From the NCBI GenBank assembly GCA_950022295.1, contig OX465599.1:291235501-291299500 (forward strand): a stretch of DNA of 64,000 nt. The letters run 5' to 3'. Position 1 is the stretch's first letter. The number at the start of each line of letters is the position of its first letter. This document shows, piece after piece, positions 25,221-36,869 of this stretch. Position numbers and translations under genes: made by a program. This stretch comes from Bromus sterilis. Its lineage: Eukaryota; Streptophyta; Magnoliopsida; Poales; Poaceae. The notes under the pieces are model-generated. The model was not told the DNA's origin, did not search any database, and was given only the letters and a program-made list of their open reading frames with translations.

Positions 25221-28200
25221 TGTAACACTCTCACTGTCAGTGAACAGTAATCACCATTACTGTTGATAATTACTGTTCAAAATTTGGCTTTGATCAACCT
25301 GGGTCGGATCAAAAATTCAAATTGCCCTTGTGATGTTATTGAAAGCAATATATCCATGGGCCTTGATCATCTTGAATAACAACAAGTCTAACCCCTTTGA
25401 ATTGGAATCAAATCAAAACTTAAAGTGCCTTGTGGTGAATATTAAAAATAGATGACAATTAAACTTTGCTCAAAAATGGTGAAACCAATTTTGTAAAATG
25501 TATAATAATCATTTGATCATGTCCCTATAGTTTGGGAAATTTATTGAATTTTAAAATAAATCAAACAATTCTAAACAGTGCCAATATAGCACCAAATATT
25601 TGTGGCACTGTTATATGGTGTGACATTAATTTAGGAACACTTGGCACATTTTACAAAATTCAATTTCTAGCTAAACAAAATACCAGCAGAAAAAGAAAAA
25701 AAGAAAGAAAGAATGGAATAAAACGAAAAAGACTAAGCCTCGACCAGGACGAAGCCCACCCTGGGCCCAACCGGTCGGCCCACCCCACCACCTCCTTCCT
25801 CCCACTGTTCATCCTCGCTCGATGTCTTCCCCATGGTCGTCTGTGGCCGTGGCTGCCTCGTGTCGGCCATCCCCATCTTCCCCCGCGGCATAAGAAGACC
25901 CATGCGCCTCCATGCCCCTCCCACAAACCCTAGAAGCCGTTTTCCCCATCTCCCTCGTGTCGCCATCCTCTACTTGCCTCGGGCCGAACTTGCCCGTGGG
26001 CGCCGCGTCGTCGCAACCGCCGTGCCGTAGCGCCGAGCGGCGTCGGCAGACCACGCCGCCATGTCTGTCCGCCTTCCCGGCCCCGACTTCATCTCCTCGA
26101 CTCGTCCGACGTCACCTTCGGCCACCACGGTGCCCGAATCACGCCGCACCCCTGGAGACAGCCGCCGACGACCTCGCCGGATGGGCGCCGCGCCGAAGTG
26201 CTCCGGCTTCCCTGGCCTCTCCCCTACAATCTCTGTGAGCCCCGCCCTCGATTCCCCCGCTCCCCTCCGTCGGACCATCGCCATAGACGCCCTCCTTCGC
26301 CGGGGCCGGAGCCCCCTGGAGCTTGCGCTCCCTTACCCATGGTCGTGTCCCCTTGCGCGCTCCTCGCGTAGGCCTCGCCGCAGCGCGACCCCCCCCCCCT
26401 CACAGCGCTGGCCGTCGCCCGCCGTGGTTACCCCCTCGACGGAGAAGACCTCGCCGGCGTGCCCCTGGTCGCCGGTGGGAACGCCCCCGGTGTTGATTAC
26501 GGGGTTAATCCCCATTCATAATAACCCCCTGCTAATTAAAGAGAGAAGATACCCCCCTAAGTCACTTACAAGTGGGCCTAGGGCCAGTGATTAAATTATT
26601 AGCTGTTAATAAAATGTCCCTGTGACTTACATGTGGCCCCACCCAGTTAATTAACTATTTAATCAGATATATAAAAAATGTTAGAATGACATGTGGGCCC
26701 TGCCTATTTAGGAGTTGATTAAATTGATTAATTATAATATGTGCCTATGAAAGTGGGACCCCACTGGTTAATTAGATTTTGTTAATTGAATTGTTAAAAT
26801 GTGTGGCTGACATGTGGAGCCCACATGTCGGTACTGTTCTGGATAATGTTAGGATTTTTATTAATAAAAGGAAATTTAGAAAATCTTTTAAAATGATTTC
26901 AACTTCAGAAATTAATATCTTTTAAACCGTAACTCAGATTGAAAAACTTTATACATCAAAATTGATCAGAAAAATATAACAAATACGGATACGCTACCCA
27001 TACCCCCACCACCCCCTCTAACCTACCGCACACGAGACATTCCCCCTGTGATTGCACTATCCGGTAATTACCCGGTACCGGTAAAACTTTCCGGATGAAA
27101 TTGTTCTGAACATGAAAGTTGTTCAGAATAGTTCAACTAACTTGGATACCCCACCCATACGTTTGTCGGATGTCCACGACACCTCCGGCATGATCCCTTC
27201 CCCCTTCGGACACCCTGTCCGGTAATGACCCGGAGCTGGCTGTTCATCCCCGGAGGAATTCCCGCTCCGAGCATATTGCTTCGTGCTACGTTAGAGCATC
27301 GTTAACTTTTCATATGTCATGACTTGCATCTGTTTTCTATGATTGCTTTGTATTTATTGTTTCTCCCCCCTTTATTCTCCGGTAGAACTCGACGCTGCCG
27401 CCGACAACACCGATGCCGAGTACGACTACTTCGTCGACGACCGTACCCCTACCGTCGAGCTTCCAGGCAAGCAGAGCCATTATCTTCCCCAGATATCGCC
27501 TATCTTTCCGTACATTTCTTGCACTAGGCATGGTTACTGCTACTGCTACGTTACAATCCTATTCAATTGCATAGCATGTTTTTGTCGCCCCTTGATGTAC
27601 CTTTTCGTATCCTATGCTTCCTTATAAATATATATAATATTCAGCAGTGAACCCTGCGCATTGTTAGCTAGGTTTAGAATAGCAGGCCGTGATCACTCTG
27701 GGAGTGAAAGCGGATTAAAAATATTATAACTGCAACAGGTACGGATCAATGCAAACGCCCTAGGGAACCTACAACGGCGAGACTCTGCTGAGTCGCTTCG
27801 AGTTTGACTTACGAGTGGACGGACTCGTATTTCACTCTCGTCGGCTCAGTAGCGTAGCATCACTGGGATGATACGAGAATTTTCCTCTTTAGTTCATTCC
27901 GCGGATGTCTCTGTCGAACCTCTTCAAGTGTACCATCGAGGGTGATTCCTCCTGGTTTCACTTGATGGTAGGCACTCGAATCAACTGGTGTCCTTACAGG
28001 TAAGGAGTCGGGTGACCCAACGGTGCCCGCGCATGGTATCTTAGCGGAACGACAGGTCAGGTGTATTCCACCGGTGTGCGGCGGGCCTGGTACTGTTCGT
28101 GGCCGACAGGTATCCTGTTGTACGAAAGTCGAGCTCTTCGGAGCAAACACGAGACAAGGTAAGGAGACGGTTCACCTTGTTGGTAACCGCACGAGTTGGT

Positions 28201-29549
28201 GGGACGTCAGGGCAGGCACCGATGTTACTGGTGATGCTGACTGCTGTCGTTGTCCGCGACTCATTTCAATAAGGGACAACGATAACGGTTGTCTCGACAG
28301 AAAATTAATAAAATGCTTAATGGGTTCGGCGGATGACTTGAGTAGCCTTTTGTCTTGTACGCACTACCTATACGTGGGATTACGCGTATGGGCGCCTCCG
28401 CGGCGTAGCCTCGTTCAAAAGCTCTGAAAGACGTCCAGTTCAGCGTTGTGGCCGGGACTGATCGTCACCAGTGGTGTACGGATCTCCCGCCTCACACAGA
28501 CCCGGAGTGCGAGGAGCGACGGCCCAAGACCCCCTTGCGCTTAGGACTTTAGACCGGCCGGGACCTCTCTGATGAGCCGTGGGATGGACTGCGTTGTGTC
28601 GGATAGCCTTGGTGGGGTGCACCCTAACCAGATGTACGCCACCCTGGAGATCCGAGCGTGTAGTGTCACACTAGTGCACCCCTGCAGGGAGTTTAATCTA
28701 TTCGAATAGCCGTGTCCACGGAAACAGCACGCTTTATGCTGAAGCCAGATCCTACCACTACAAACTACTACTATTAAATTGTTGGTTCCGGGTTTTCTTC
28801 CTCGCGGGGATGTCGAGGAGGAGACCACGGAGGCATTGCTAATTCTGACAACTTATTATTATACAATGCTGCAGCAACTTCTGCTGCATTGTTACTTTAT
28901 GCTTTATATAAACTGTTGTCTATTCTTTCCTCATGATGCAAGACTCGTTGGAAGATGCTAGTCTTCGTTAGGCCTAGCTTCTTATCCTTGCTCTGACTTT
29001 CTATCTTGCAGTCCACTATGTACAGCCTCCCTTTTCCGTTTGATACAAATGCATAAATGCTTAGTACCAGACGTAAGACTCGTGGGTATGCTAGATACTC
29101 ACCTGCTTTATTTTTCCCCCTTTTTTGTTTTGCCTAATCAGCCGCTGCAGTCGACGTTGGAGTCCAGGAGCAGGAGATCCCCGATGCCGACCACCGCAAC
29201 ATGAAGATCCCCGATGACTTCTATGACGTCGAGTTCCCCCTTTGACCAGGAGTAGTTTGGAGGTTCCCAGGCAGGAGGCCTCACCTTTTCGATCGTTGTT
29301 GATATTTGTGCTAGCCTTCTTAAGGCAACCTTGTATCCTTGTGTCTGTACTCAGATACTATTGCTTCCGCTAACTTTGTGTTCTTGAGCTGTTGTATTCG
29401 AGCCCTCTTGGCCCCTGTCTTGTATTAAACAGCTTGTATTATCTTTATTTGTAGAGTTGTGTTGTGATATCTCACCGTGAGTCCCTGATCTCGATCGTGT
29501 ACCTTGCGTGTATGATTACTGTACACGGTCCGATTTTGGGGGCGTCACA
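25221..29549 (+). mobile_element. D 3' LTR
   Basis: Uninterrupted 4329 bp copy, showing the pre-insertion state of the E target (ACCGTCGAGCTTCC, 27450-27465). The GC-rich part is 25740-26490. The ATG-starting GC-rich ORFs there (for example 26061-26594) are degraded differently in the 5' copy and have no recognisable domain. Confidence 0.94.
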
Positions 29550-29554
29550 TCACG

Positions 29555-30105
29555 ATTCATCTGGGAAGCATCCATGGTGGTGGAGAAGCTCCCGGAGGTG
29601 GTTCCTCCCTCCGGCAGGGTGTCGGGAAGAGGTCTTCTGGTGCTCCCGATCTTGGAAGCGCGGCGGCGGAACAGAGAAGAGATCGCGAAAAAGGGTTCCC
29701 GTCACGGGGGTTTCACGTCACGAGGAATAAATAGGCGAAGGGGCAGCCAGGGGGGCCACCAGGGGTCCAGGCGGCCTCCTGGCGCGACCCCACCCTAGGG
29801 CGTGTCGGGAGGGCGCATGGGGCCCTGGTGGGTCCCCTCTGCCCCCCCCCCCCTCGGTGATTCTCGAAGCTTTCGTATCGCAAAAAATTTATTGGATTTT
29901 TCCCGAATTTTTGGAGCACTTTTAATATGGGGGAAACCTGAAATAGAAAAACAGCAGAAAACAGGAACTAGCACTGGGGTGCGCTGAGTTAATAGGTTAG
30001 TCCAAATATGATCAAGAGTGTATGGAAGTTCATCAATATCATAGCAATATCACACAAAAGAGGCATGGAGCAAGCAAAAATTATAGATACGTTTTGGACG
30101 TATCA
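29555..30105 (-). mobile_element. C 3' LTR, proximal segment
   Basis: The U3 part of C's 3' LTR, ending (on the minus strand, beginning) at the TGATACG terminus, which reads CGTATCA at 30105 on the plus strand. The PPT block follows immediately at 30106. Its boundary with D is marked by the TCACG duplication at 29550-29554. Confidence 0.92.
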
Positions 30106-30125
30106 ACATCCCCAAGCTTAATTCC
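30106..30125 (-). promoter_or_regulatory. Polypurine tract region of C
   Basis: On the minus strand this reads GGAATTAAGCTTGGGGATGT directly before the TGATACG LTR start, the same as in B, H and K. It confirms minus orientation. Confidence 0.85.
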
Positions 30126-30988
30126 TGCTCGTCCTCGAGTAGGTAAATGATAAAAGCATAATTTATGTGGTGATATGCTAACAGCCATATAAGAACTTTT
30201 AAGTAAAGCAATCAAGGTATGTAATTCAATTCAAGTCATAACAGGCAAGAGTCTATATTTAGCATTAAAACAACCAACATAAGAACATAAAGGTGCAAGA
30301 GCTCTCGCTGTCCGTGACTCGAATGTCTCCCAATGGTGTTTGCGTGCAAGAAAGGGAATAGGGATATACGAGAAAAAAGTATTGTTGTGTTGAGAACTCA
30401 ATCTACTAAAGTTTCACACTTGGTCTTCTTTGGAATCTTATCTTGACTCATCCCCAGACCACTAGCCAGGTACAAGTCAAAATGATCCACTCCTTTTCGA
30501 CATTTTGAGCACTCATGCAATGGATGAGCGTAAGCAAGAAAGTTGACACTTAGGGTGGCAAAGGGAGAATATGGTGGAGGAGGAAGACAAAAAGGTGTGA
30601 AAGGCTCACATCAATGAGGACAATCATAGGCGAAAGAAAGCCAAATGATAGATATGATGTGAGGAGTAGGGATTGCCATGCAATGGATGCACATATGAGC
30701 TAAGGTAAGCTCTCCAATGGAACTAGTGGGGGTGCATCCAACTTTCTTGCTCAAGAAGACCTAGAGCTCATTTGAGGAGGCTCATCATTGGAATATACAA
30801 GCCAAGTTCTATAGTGTGAAGGTCCCCACATAGCTATATGCATAAATGATAATCTATATGGAGTACAAGATATAAGATGGAGTACGAGTGTGGATCTCTC
30901 AAAAGGAATAGTAGTGTGCCCCTTCTCTCTTTTTTTTCTATTTTTTCTATTTTTTTGTTGGCCTCAATGGCTCTTTCTATTTCTCTCA

Positions 30989-31060
30989 TTTGTCCTCTTT
31001 GGGATCTTTTAATTTGTCCACTTTGGGATATTTTAGTTTGTCCACTTTGGGATCTTTTCC
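30989..31060. repeat. Short tandem repeats (TTTGTCC(T/A)CTTTGGGATNTTTT) in C
   Basis: Three ~24-bp units in C; two-unit versions recur at the same place in B (42667-42710), H (49078-49120) and K (55864-55905). A conserved minisatellite-like element of the A-type 3' internal region. Confidence 0.85.
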
Positions 31061-32559
31061 TCACTTTAGGGGCAACAGTCTATATATTACAAAAAGTATA
31101 TAAGATCTTTCACACTTTACAAAAGTACTCAAATCATAAAGAAGATGTAACTATCATGATGTATGCAAATGTATGCCTCTTCCAGTGTAGCAGGATATGC
31201 AATGATACTAGCGCGTCGTGTAGCAGTGATTAGGGCAAGGCCCAACTAGCATGCGGCTCATCGATCAAGCAAGTAGCATGTATGACATGAAGATCAAGTC
31301 ATGAGAAGATGGATGTTGCATGGCAATATATCTCGGAAAGGCTATGGAAATGCCTTGATGGGTAGGTATGGTGGCTGTTTTGAGGAACGATATAAGGAGG
31401 TTTATGATGACAGAGCGTATCGTGCCAAGGGTTTGGATGTACCGGAAAAGGTGGACGCCAACTCTTGGAGTGAGAAGAAAGCAATGCTCGGCACAGGAGA
31501 GGCTAGAAAAATATGGGAAGGTGGAAGTGTCAACTTTCGAATACTCACATTGGTCTGAAGAACCCATGGACTTATTATCGGTAACTCTCAATCTAATAAG
31601 GAGGTTCACAAAGAGACAAGTACCCCGAGGAGGAGTGTATGGGGGTTTAGTTATCCTTGCGCATCCTCGACTCATGGTACGTGAGTGTACTCTAATATTC
31701 GACTCCTCAGAAGAGTAGTGATCCATCTAGTAGCTAAAGTTCTCAACTAATTTTGTAAGTTTTGAAAATAAAAACGGATTGCCCAAAATACAACATCTAT
31801 CACTAATAGGCTAAAGCTCTTGACACCAAAAGTCCAAACATTACTCAAAACAATACCTCAAAACTATTGCAAGTTACTACTACAAAAGAATAGCAACCTC
31901 AATTACCTACTTCAAGTCAAGACACAAAACTCAGTGCAACAGGCAAACTCTCTAAACAAGATAAACATGAAAACTCAAGAGAGTTACAGCAACAAACTAA
32001 ACAAAATCTCTTTGAAAAGATAAGCATGAAAACTAAGAGCAAAACATGGCAGTAGCTATGAAAAAGATAAAGAACAAACACAACAAAGATAAGCATGAAA
32101 AATCCTATATTGTGTTCTAGATTTTGGAAGTGGAGCGTGTTTCTCTCCCACACAAAGAAAGCTGGGTTCTAACTTGTTATGAACAGCAAGGAAAGCTAAA
32201 GAAAACTAAAAATAAAACCTAAGAGCGAGACGCTCCAAGCATAGCACATAATGCAAGAAGTGATAAAAATATAGTGAAACGAGAGACGAACTGATAATTG
32301 TTGATGGAGAAGGGGAAGCACGGGGGCATCCCCAAGCTTAGACGCTTGAGTCTCCTTGAATATTTCTTGGGGATGCATGGGGGCATCCCCAAGCTTGAGC
32401 GCTTGACACTTCTTAATCTTCTTTCATCATCTACCCTCGCACACTTGAAAACTCCCTTCATACATAACTCATCATAATCTGATTAGCGAGGTTAGTACTC
32501 ATAATAAAATATATTTTTCTCTACTGGAAACAAAGATATTCTTGAAGAGTGATACACGA

Positions 32560-34225
32560 GATAACTTATCGTACCTCGTTGGTTACCCCAAGTGGAAGGT
32601 GAGATGTAGCGTAGCAGCAAGTTTCCCTTAGCGAAGATGCTAAGGTTTGAAGTATCGAACCAGTAGGACTCCAACAGATACAAGTAGGTGGTGAAGTGAA
32701 CAATGGCGCCGTTTACAACCTAAGGTTGCTTACTTCACCTAGACCTGCACACACAACAGATAGCTTTGCTCCCATCGAGTATAGAGGAGTTGTCAATTCC
32801 TCCGGCCTTGTTGTTTACAAAGGATAAAACGCACGGGATAATAATGATAGTGATAGCTACGGAAAAGTAATTACTGAAAGTAAATTGAAAGGGTAAAAAG
32901 TGTTAGAAATATGGGCCAGAGTACTATGATGTTCACTAGTGATGTCTCTCTCCCAAAAGACGATAAAATAGCCATGCGAGGTAAACAAATTACAGCTGGG
33001 CAATTGACAGGATTATGTGTGCAAACCAATGCTAATTATGCTAAACAGAAAGGAAGAGACTCCAAATCACGGGCAGTACGCCAAGACAAGTAGACCGAAA
33101 TCCATCTGCATCTACCTACTAATCATCCACCTTGAGATATCTATCCAGAACATCTCGCTGGTATTAAGTTGCGAATACCACCCAAAGTGTAAACTCAAAG
33201 CAACAGACAACTGCATTAAAGAACTTTGCGTAAAGTAAACAATCCTTGCACCCGCAAGTACAAGCACCATTGTTTTCCCCCTTGTGGAAACATCACATCC
33301 CCTAGACTCATGTTTATGTCACTCAAGCTAGTCATCGGGGGGCATGAACCCACAATCATGCATAACGCTCCCTCTTGGAGTCACTACCTACTACTTGGCC
33401 AAAGCAATAAACTGCAACGGAGAACATGCAAGAATTACTCAAGAACATAAATAGAAAAGAGGAGAATCAAATATATAACTCAATCACAATCTGAACATAA
33501 TCTCATAATCCATCGGATCCCAGCAAACACAACATAGCAACAACAGAAAGATTACATAAGTGCCTCGATCATGTAGAGCAGCTCACGAGGTCTAATCCAT
33601 GAAGAACAAACAGGGGAGGACAACATCACATATCTACTGATCATAGACCCATGGTCCAAGGTGTACTACTCACGGTTCATCCGGGGAGCATCCATGGTGG
33701 CGGAGAAGCTCCCGGAGGTGATTCCTCCCTCCGGCAGGGTGCCGGGAAGAGGTCTTTTGGTGCTCCCGATCTTGGAAGCGCGGCAGCGGCGGAACAGAGG
33801 AGAGATTGCGAAAAAGGGTTCCGTCCCGGAGGGTTTCTCGTCACGGGGAATAAATAGGCGAAAGGGGGCAGCGAGAGGTGAGCCAGGGGCTCCAGGCGCC
33901 CCCTTGCGCGGGCAGGGGTGGGGCCGCGCCCTCTGGCCGCCTGGGGCCCCCTGACTCCCCTCTGGCCCCTCTCGGGCTCTTCGCGAAGCTTCCGATACGC
34001 TGATTTTTCCTATATTTTTCCCGGAATTTTTTTGGTACTTTTAATAAGGGGGAAACCTGAAATAGAAAAACAGCAGAAAACAGGAACTAGCACTGGGGTG
34101 CACTGAGTTAATAGGTTAGTCCAAATATGATCAAAAGTGTATGGAAGTTCATTAATAACATAGAAATATCACACAAAAGAGGCATGGAACAAGTAGAAAT
34201 TATAGATACGTTTTGGAGGTATCAA
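32560..34225 (-). mobile_element. Solo A-type LTR (minus) inside C internal region
   Basis: The segment from about 32560 (ATCGTACCTCGTTGGTTACCCCAAG) to GTTTTGGAGGTATCA at 34224 is a full A-type LTR in minus orientation (~1.66 kb). It has the same order of landmarks as G and C's own LTRs: the CACACAACAGATAGCTTTGC block, the CGAGGTCTAATCCATGAAG block, the GC-rich core with GAATAAATAGGCG, then TTATAGATACG. No PBS or PPT flanks it, so it is probably a solo LTR. Left terminus and TSD are not exact: flanks look like GAGATAACTTATCG and AAGAGCTACTG, with no clear duplication found by eye. Confidence 0.75.
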
Positions 34226-34663
34226 AGAGCTACTGTTTCTAAAGATTTCCAAAAAGTTTTTGGAAAGAAAAAGCAAGCTTAAGGTTCGCAAAATGAAGGA
34301 AAGGCAAAACAGGACAGAATCTGTGAAAAACAGACCAGCAGGTAGTAAAGAATTTTTTAGGGATACTTCTGAAACTCAAATCAAAAAACTCAGAACATAC
34401 GAAAGTTCCGTAATTGTATAGAGCATGCTGTGTAAAAATTTCAGCTCAAAAAGATGAAATTGGATTTTTCTGTGATTTTTCTAGTAACGAGGACAGAATC
34501 TGTTTTCTGGACAGCATGTCACAACTTTCACTTCCCTTGTCATATGAGGCTATAAATGGCACAAAGCTTGAAAAGTAAAGATACAATGATGTTGCTATAG
34601 TAGTAAAAATCATCAAGACCACTAAAAACATAAGAAAAACTAAAAGGAAATCCTAAATTCGTT

Positions 34664-34710
34664 GCGGGCTGCCTCCCGAAAGCGCTTCTTTAAAGCCATT
34701 AGCTAGGCTT
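34664..34710 (-). other. Conserved post-stop motif (C copy)
   Basis: On the minus strand: AGCCTAGCTAATGGC, then AAGAAGCGCTTTCGGGAGG, then CAGCCCGC, directly after the protease ORF stop. It contains the self-complementary octamer AAGCGCTT and a CGGG/CCCG stem. The same block follows the stop in B, H and K. Confidence 0.75.
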
Positions 34711-34722
34711 AATGCAAATAGA

Positions 34723-36820
34723 TCAAGTTTTTTCTAGAAAATAACTAGCCCATGTGACGGACTCAAAAGGAAACTTGATGTTTTTCCTAGGTAATTGTTG
34801 CATCCCTTTAATGAGAGGGAATTGGAATTTTATAATCCCTTCTTTCATATCAATAATAGCACCCACGGTGCAAAGAAAAGGACGTCCCAAAATAATTGGA
34901 CAAGAAGGTTCACATTCAATGTCCATGATAGTAAAATCAACGGGAACATAATTGTCATTGACAATGATAAGAACATCATCGATCTTCCCCAAAGGTTTCT
35001 TTACGGAAGAATCGACAAGACGAACACCAAAAGAACAAGGATCAAAATGTTTTAATTCAAATATATCATACATTCTTTTGGGCATAACGGAGGTACTAGC
35101 TCCAACATCACATAAAGCGTAGCAAGAAAAGTTATTCAACTTATTTTTAATCATAGGATCCCAACCATCTTATAGCTTTCTAGGTATGGAGGCTTCTACC
35201 CTAAGCTTCTCCTCCCTAGCTTTGATGAGAGCATTAGTGATATGCTCCGTGAAGGCAAGATTTAGTGTGCTAGTGTGGGGGTCTCTAGACATTTTGTGTA
35301 ACAAGCTAATAACTTCTGAGAGGGTACAACTATCAAAATAAATATCACTACTATCAAAGGCGGTAGTAGTGTCATCTAGGCTCACTTCAGAAAGGGTGCA
35401 ATTATTAAAATCAAGGTCACTACTATCAAGTAAAGTGGTAGTTGTGTCCTTTAGGCTCACTTGTTTGGTAGCTTCTATAGTCATAGGAATTTCTTCTTCT
35501 ACGGTTGAGGTCATAGCATCACCATTAATAGGTCATATGGGACTAGGGGTGCATTGGGTGCTAAGAGTTTGGATATCCTCAACCACTTGGATAGTATCAA
35601 TGGTATGGTATGTAGGAAGGATCTTAATTCTATCTTCTTCCTCCTTTTCTCTATCCCATCTCTCTTTGAGTTTAGCCATCATACTAATGTTTTCATTAAT
35701 TTGCACTTGGATAGCATTCATAGGAGTGACCTTCCTCTCCTCAAGAGGAGAAGTTCTAATTTTAAGCAATTCTACTTCATGGGCTAAATTGTCTACCTTC
35801 GTCGAGAGGTTATCTAATTTGTCTAGTTTGTCCTCTACACTCTTTTTGGGTACTGATAAAGTCTTTAAGCATACTCTCTAATTCAGAAGTGGAGTTTTTT
35901 GTGCTAGGATAAGTGTTGTTGTTCCCATAGTTGTTGGAGGGGAACGGTCTAGGGTTGCTACCAAAATTACTCCTATAAGCATTGTTGTTGAAGTTGTTTC
36001 TAGAGATAAAGTTCACATCTACTTGATCTTGAGAAATCAAAGAATTTAAATGAACATCATGAGGATCAATAGGAGATTGCTTGGTAAGTAGAGACATAAT
36101 CAAGTCAACTTTTTCATTTAGGGAGGAGATCTCCTCGACAGAGTTTACCTTCCTACCTGTTGGAGCTCTTTCGGTGTGCCATTGGGAATAGTTGGTCATC
36201 ATCTCATCGAGAAGTTTTGGGGCAGCACCAAGGGTAGTTGACATAAAGGTTCCTCCCACGGTCGAATCTAGCAAGTTCTGCGAGGTAAAGTTCAAGCCTG
36301 CATAAAAAGTTTGGATAACCATCCAAGTAGTCAAACCATGCGTAGGGAAATTCTTAACAAGAGATTTCATGCGTTCCTAAGCTTGGGCAACGTGTTCATT
36401 ATCCAATTGCTTAAAATTCATAATATAGCTCCTCAATTGGATAATCTTAGCAGGGGGTAGTACTTCCCAATAAAAGCATCCTTGCACTTGTCCCAAGAAT
36501 CTATGCTATTCCTAGGCAAGGATTGAAACAAGATTTTAGCTCCTTCTCTCAAGGAGAAAGGAAAAAAGCTTAAGCTTAACAATATCACCATCTACTTCTT
36601 TGTACTTTTGCATATCACAAAGCTCAATAAAATTATTTAAGTGCAAAGAAGCATCATCTCCAACACCGGAGAATTGATCTTTCATAACAAGGTTCAGCAA
36701 AGCAGGTTTAATCTCATAAGAAGGTGTTGAAGTAGCAGGTGTAGCAATAGGAGTGCAGATAAAGTCACTGTTGTTGTGACTAGTGAAGTCACACAACTTG
36801 GTGTTCTCGGAGGAACCCAT
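34723..36820 (-). pseudogene. C gag-retropepsin ORF, broken
   Basis: Starts at the ATG at 36820 (MGSSENTKLCDFTSHNNSD), the same start as B and K. The order is N-terminal region, Retrotrans_gag-like core (PTHGLTTWMVIQTFYAGLN around 36300), a low-complexity Asn-rich linker, a Glu/Lys-rich coiled-coil segment, then an aspartic protease with ALCDVGASTSVMPKRMYD (about 35100) and PIILGRPF (about 34860). A frameshift near 36545, a nonsense codon in the QAWER segment (about 36378) and a nonsense codon before the protease (KL*DG, about 35174) break it. The protease exon itself remains open for 143 codons. No zinc knuckle, RT, RNase H or integrase follows. The protease resembles Athila-clade proteases. 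Confidence 0.88.
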
Positions 36821-36869
36821 AGTAGCAGCAAGCAAGATAACTATTTTTTTGATTTTTGATAAAGGGCAC

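Larger units (their letters stand above)
2612..29549 (+). mobile_element. Element D: large-LTR non-autonomous (LARD-like) retrotransposon, split by E and G
   Basis: Perfect TSD TCACG (2607-2611 / 29550-29554), TGTAACACTC...GGCGTCACA. The 5' LTR is 2612-4884 plus 19886-21978 (~4366 bp). The PBS is TGGTATCAGAG (21982-21992), matching initiator tRNA-Met. The internal domain is ~1.6 kb without G. The PPT is just before 25221 and the 3' LTR is 25221-29549 (4329 bp). There is no gag or pol. Hand count of ~235 bp gives ~3.4% LTR divergence. TGTAACA ends, tRNA-Met PBS and a CTCGGGACGAGA motif before the PPT are typical of Tekay-like chromoviruses. Confidence 0.94.
30126..34663 (-). mobile_element. 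C 3' internal non-coding region
   Basis: About 4.5 kb between the protease stop and the PPT, homologous to B, H and K. It holds three GTCC(T/A)CTTTGGGATCTTTT-type tandem units (30989-31060), a pyrimidine-rich tract (30915-30960), two internal copies of the PPT motif (32327-32339, 32384-32396), and an A-type LTR relic at about 32540-34200 (listed separately). No intact sense ORF is visible. Confidence 0.8.

Noticed and set aside
30989..31060. CRISPR-like spaced repeats
   Set aside because: Short tandem repeats without spacers in a plant retroelement.
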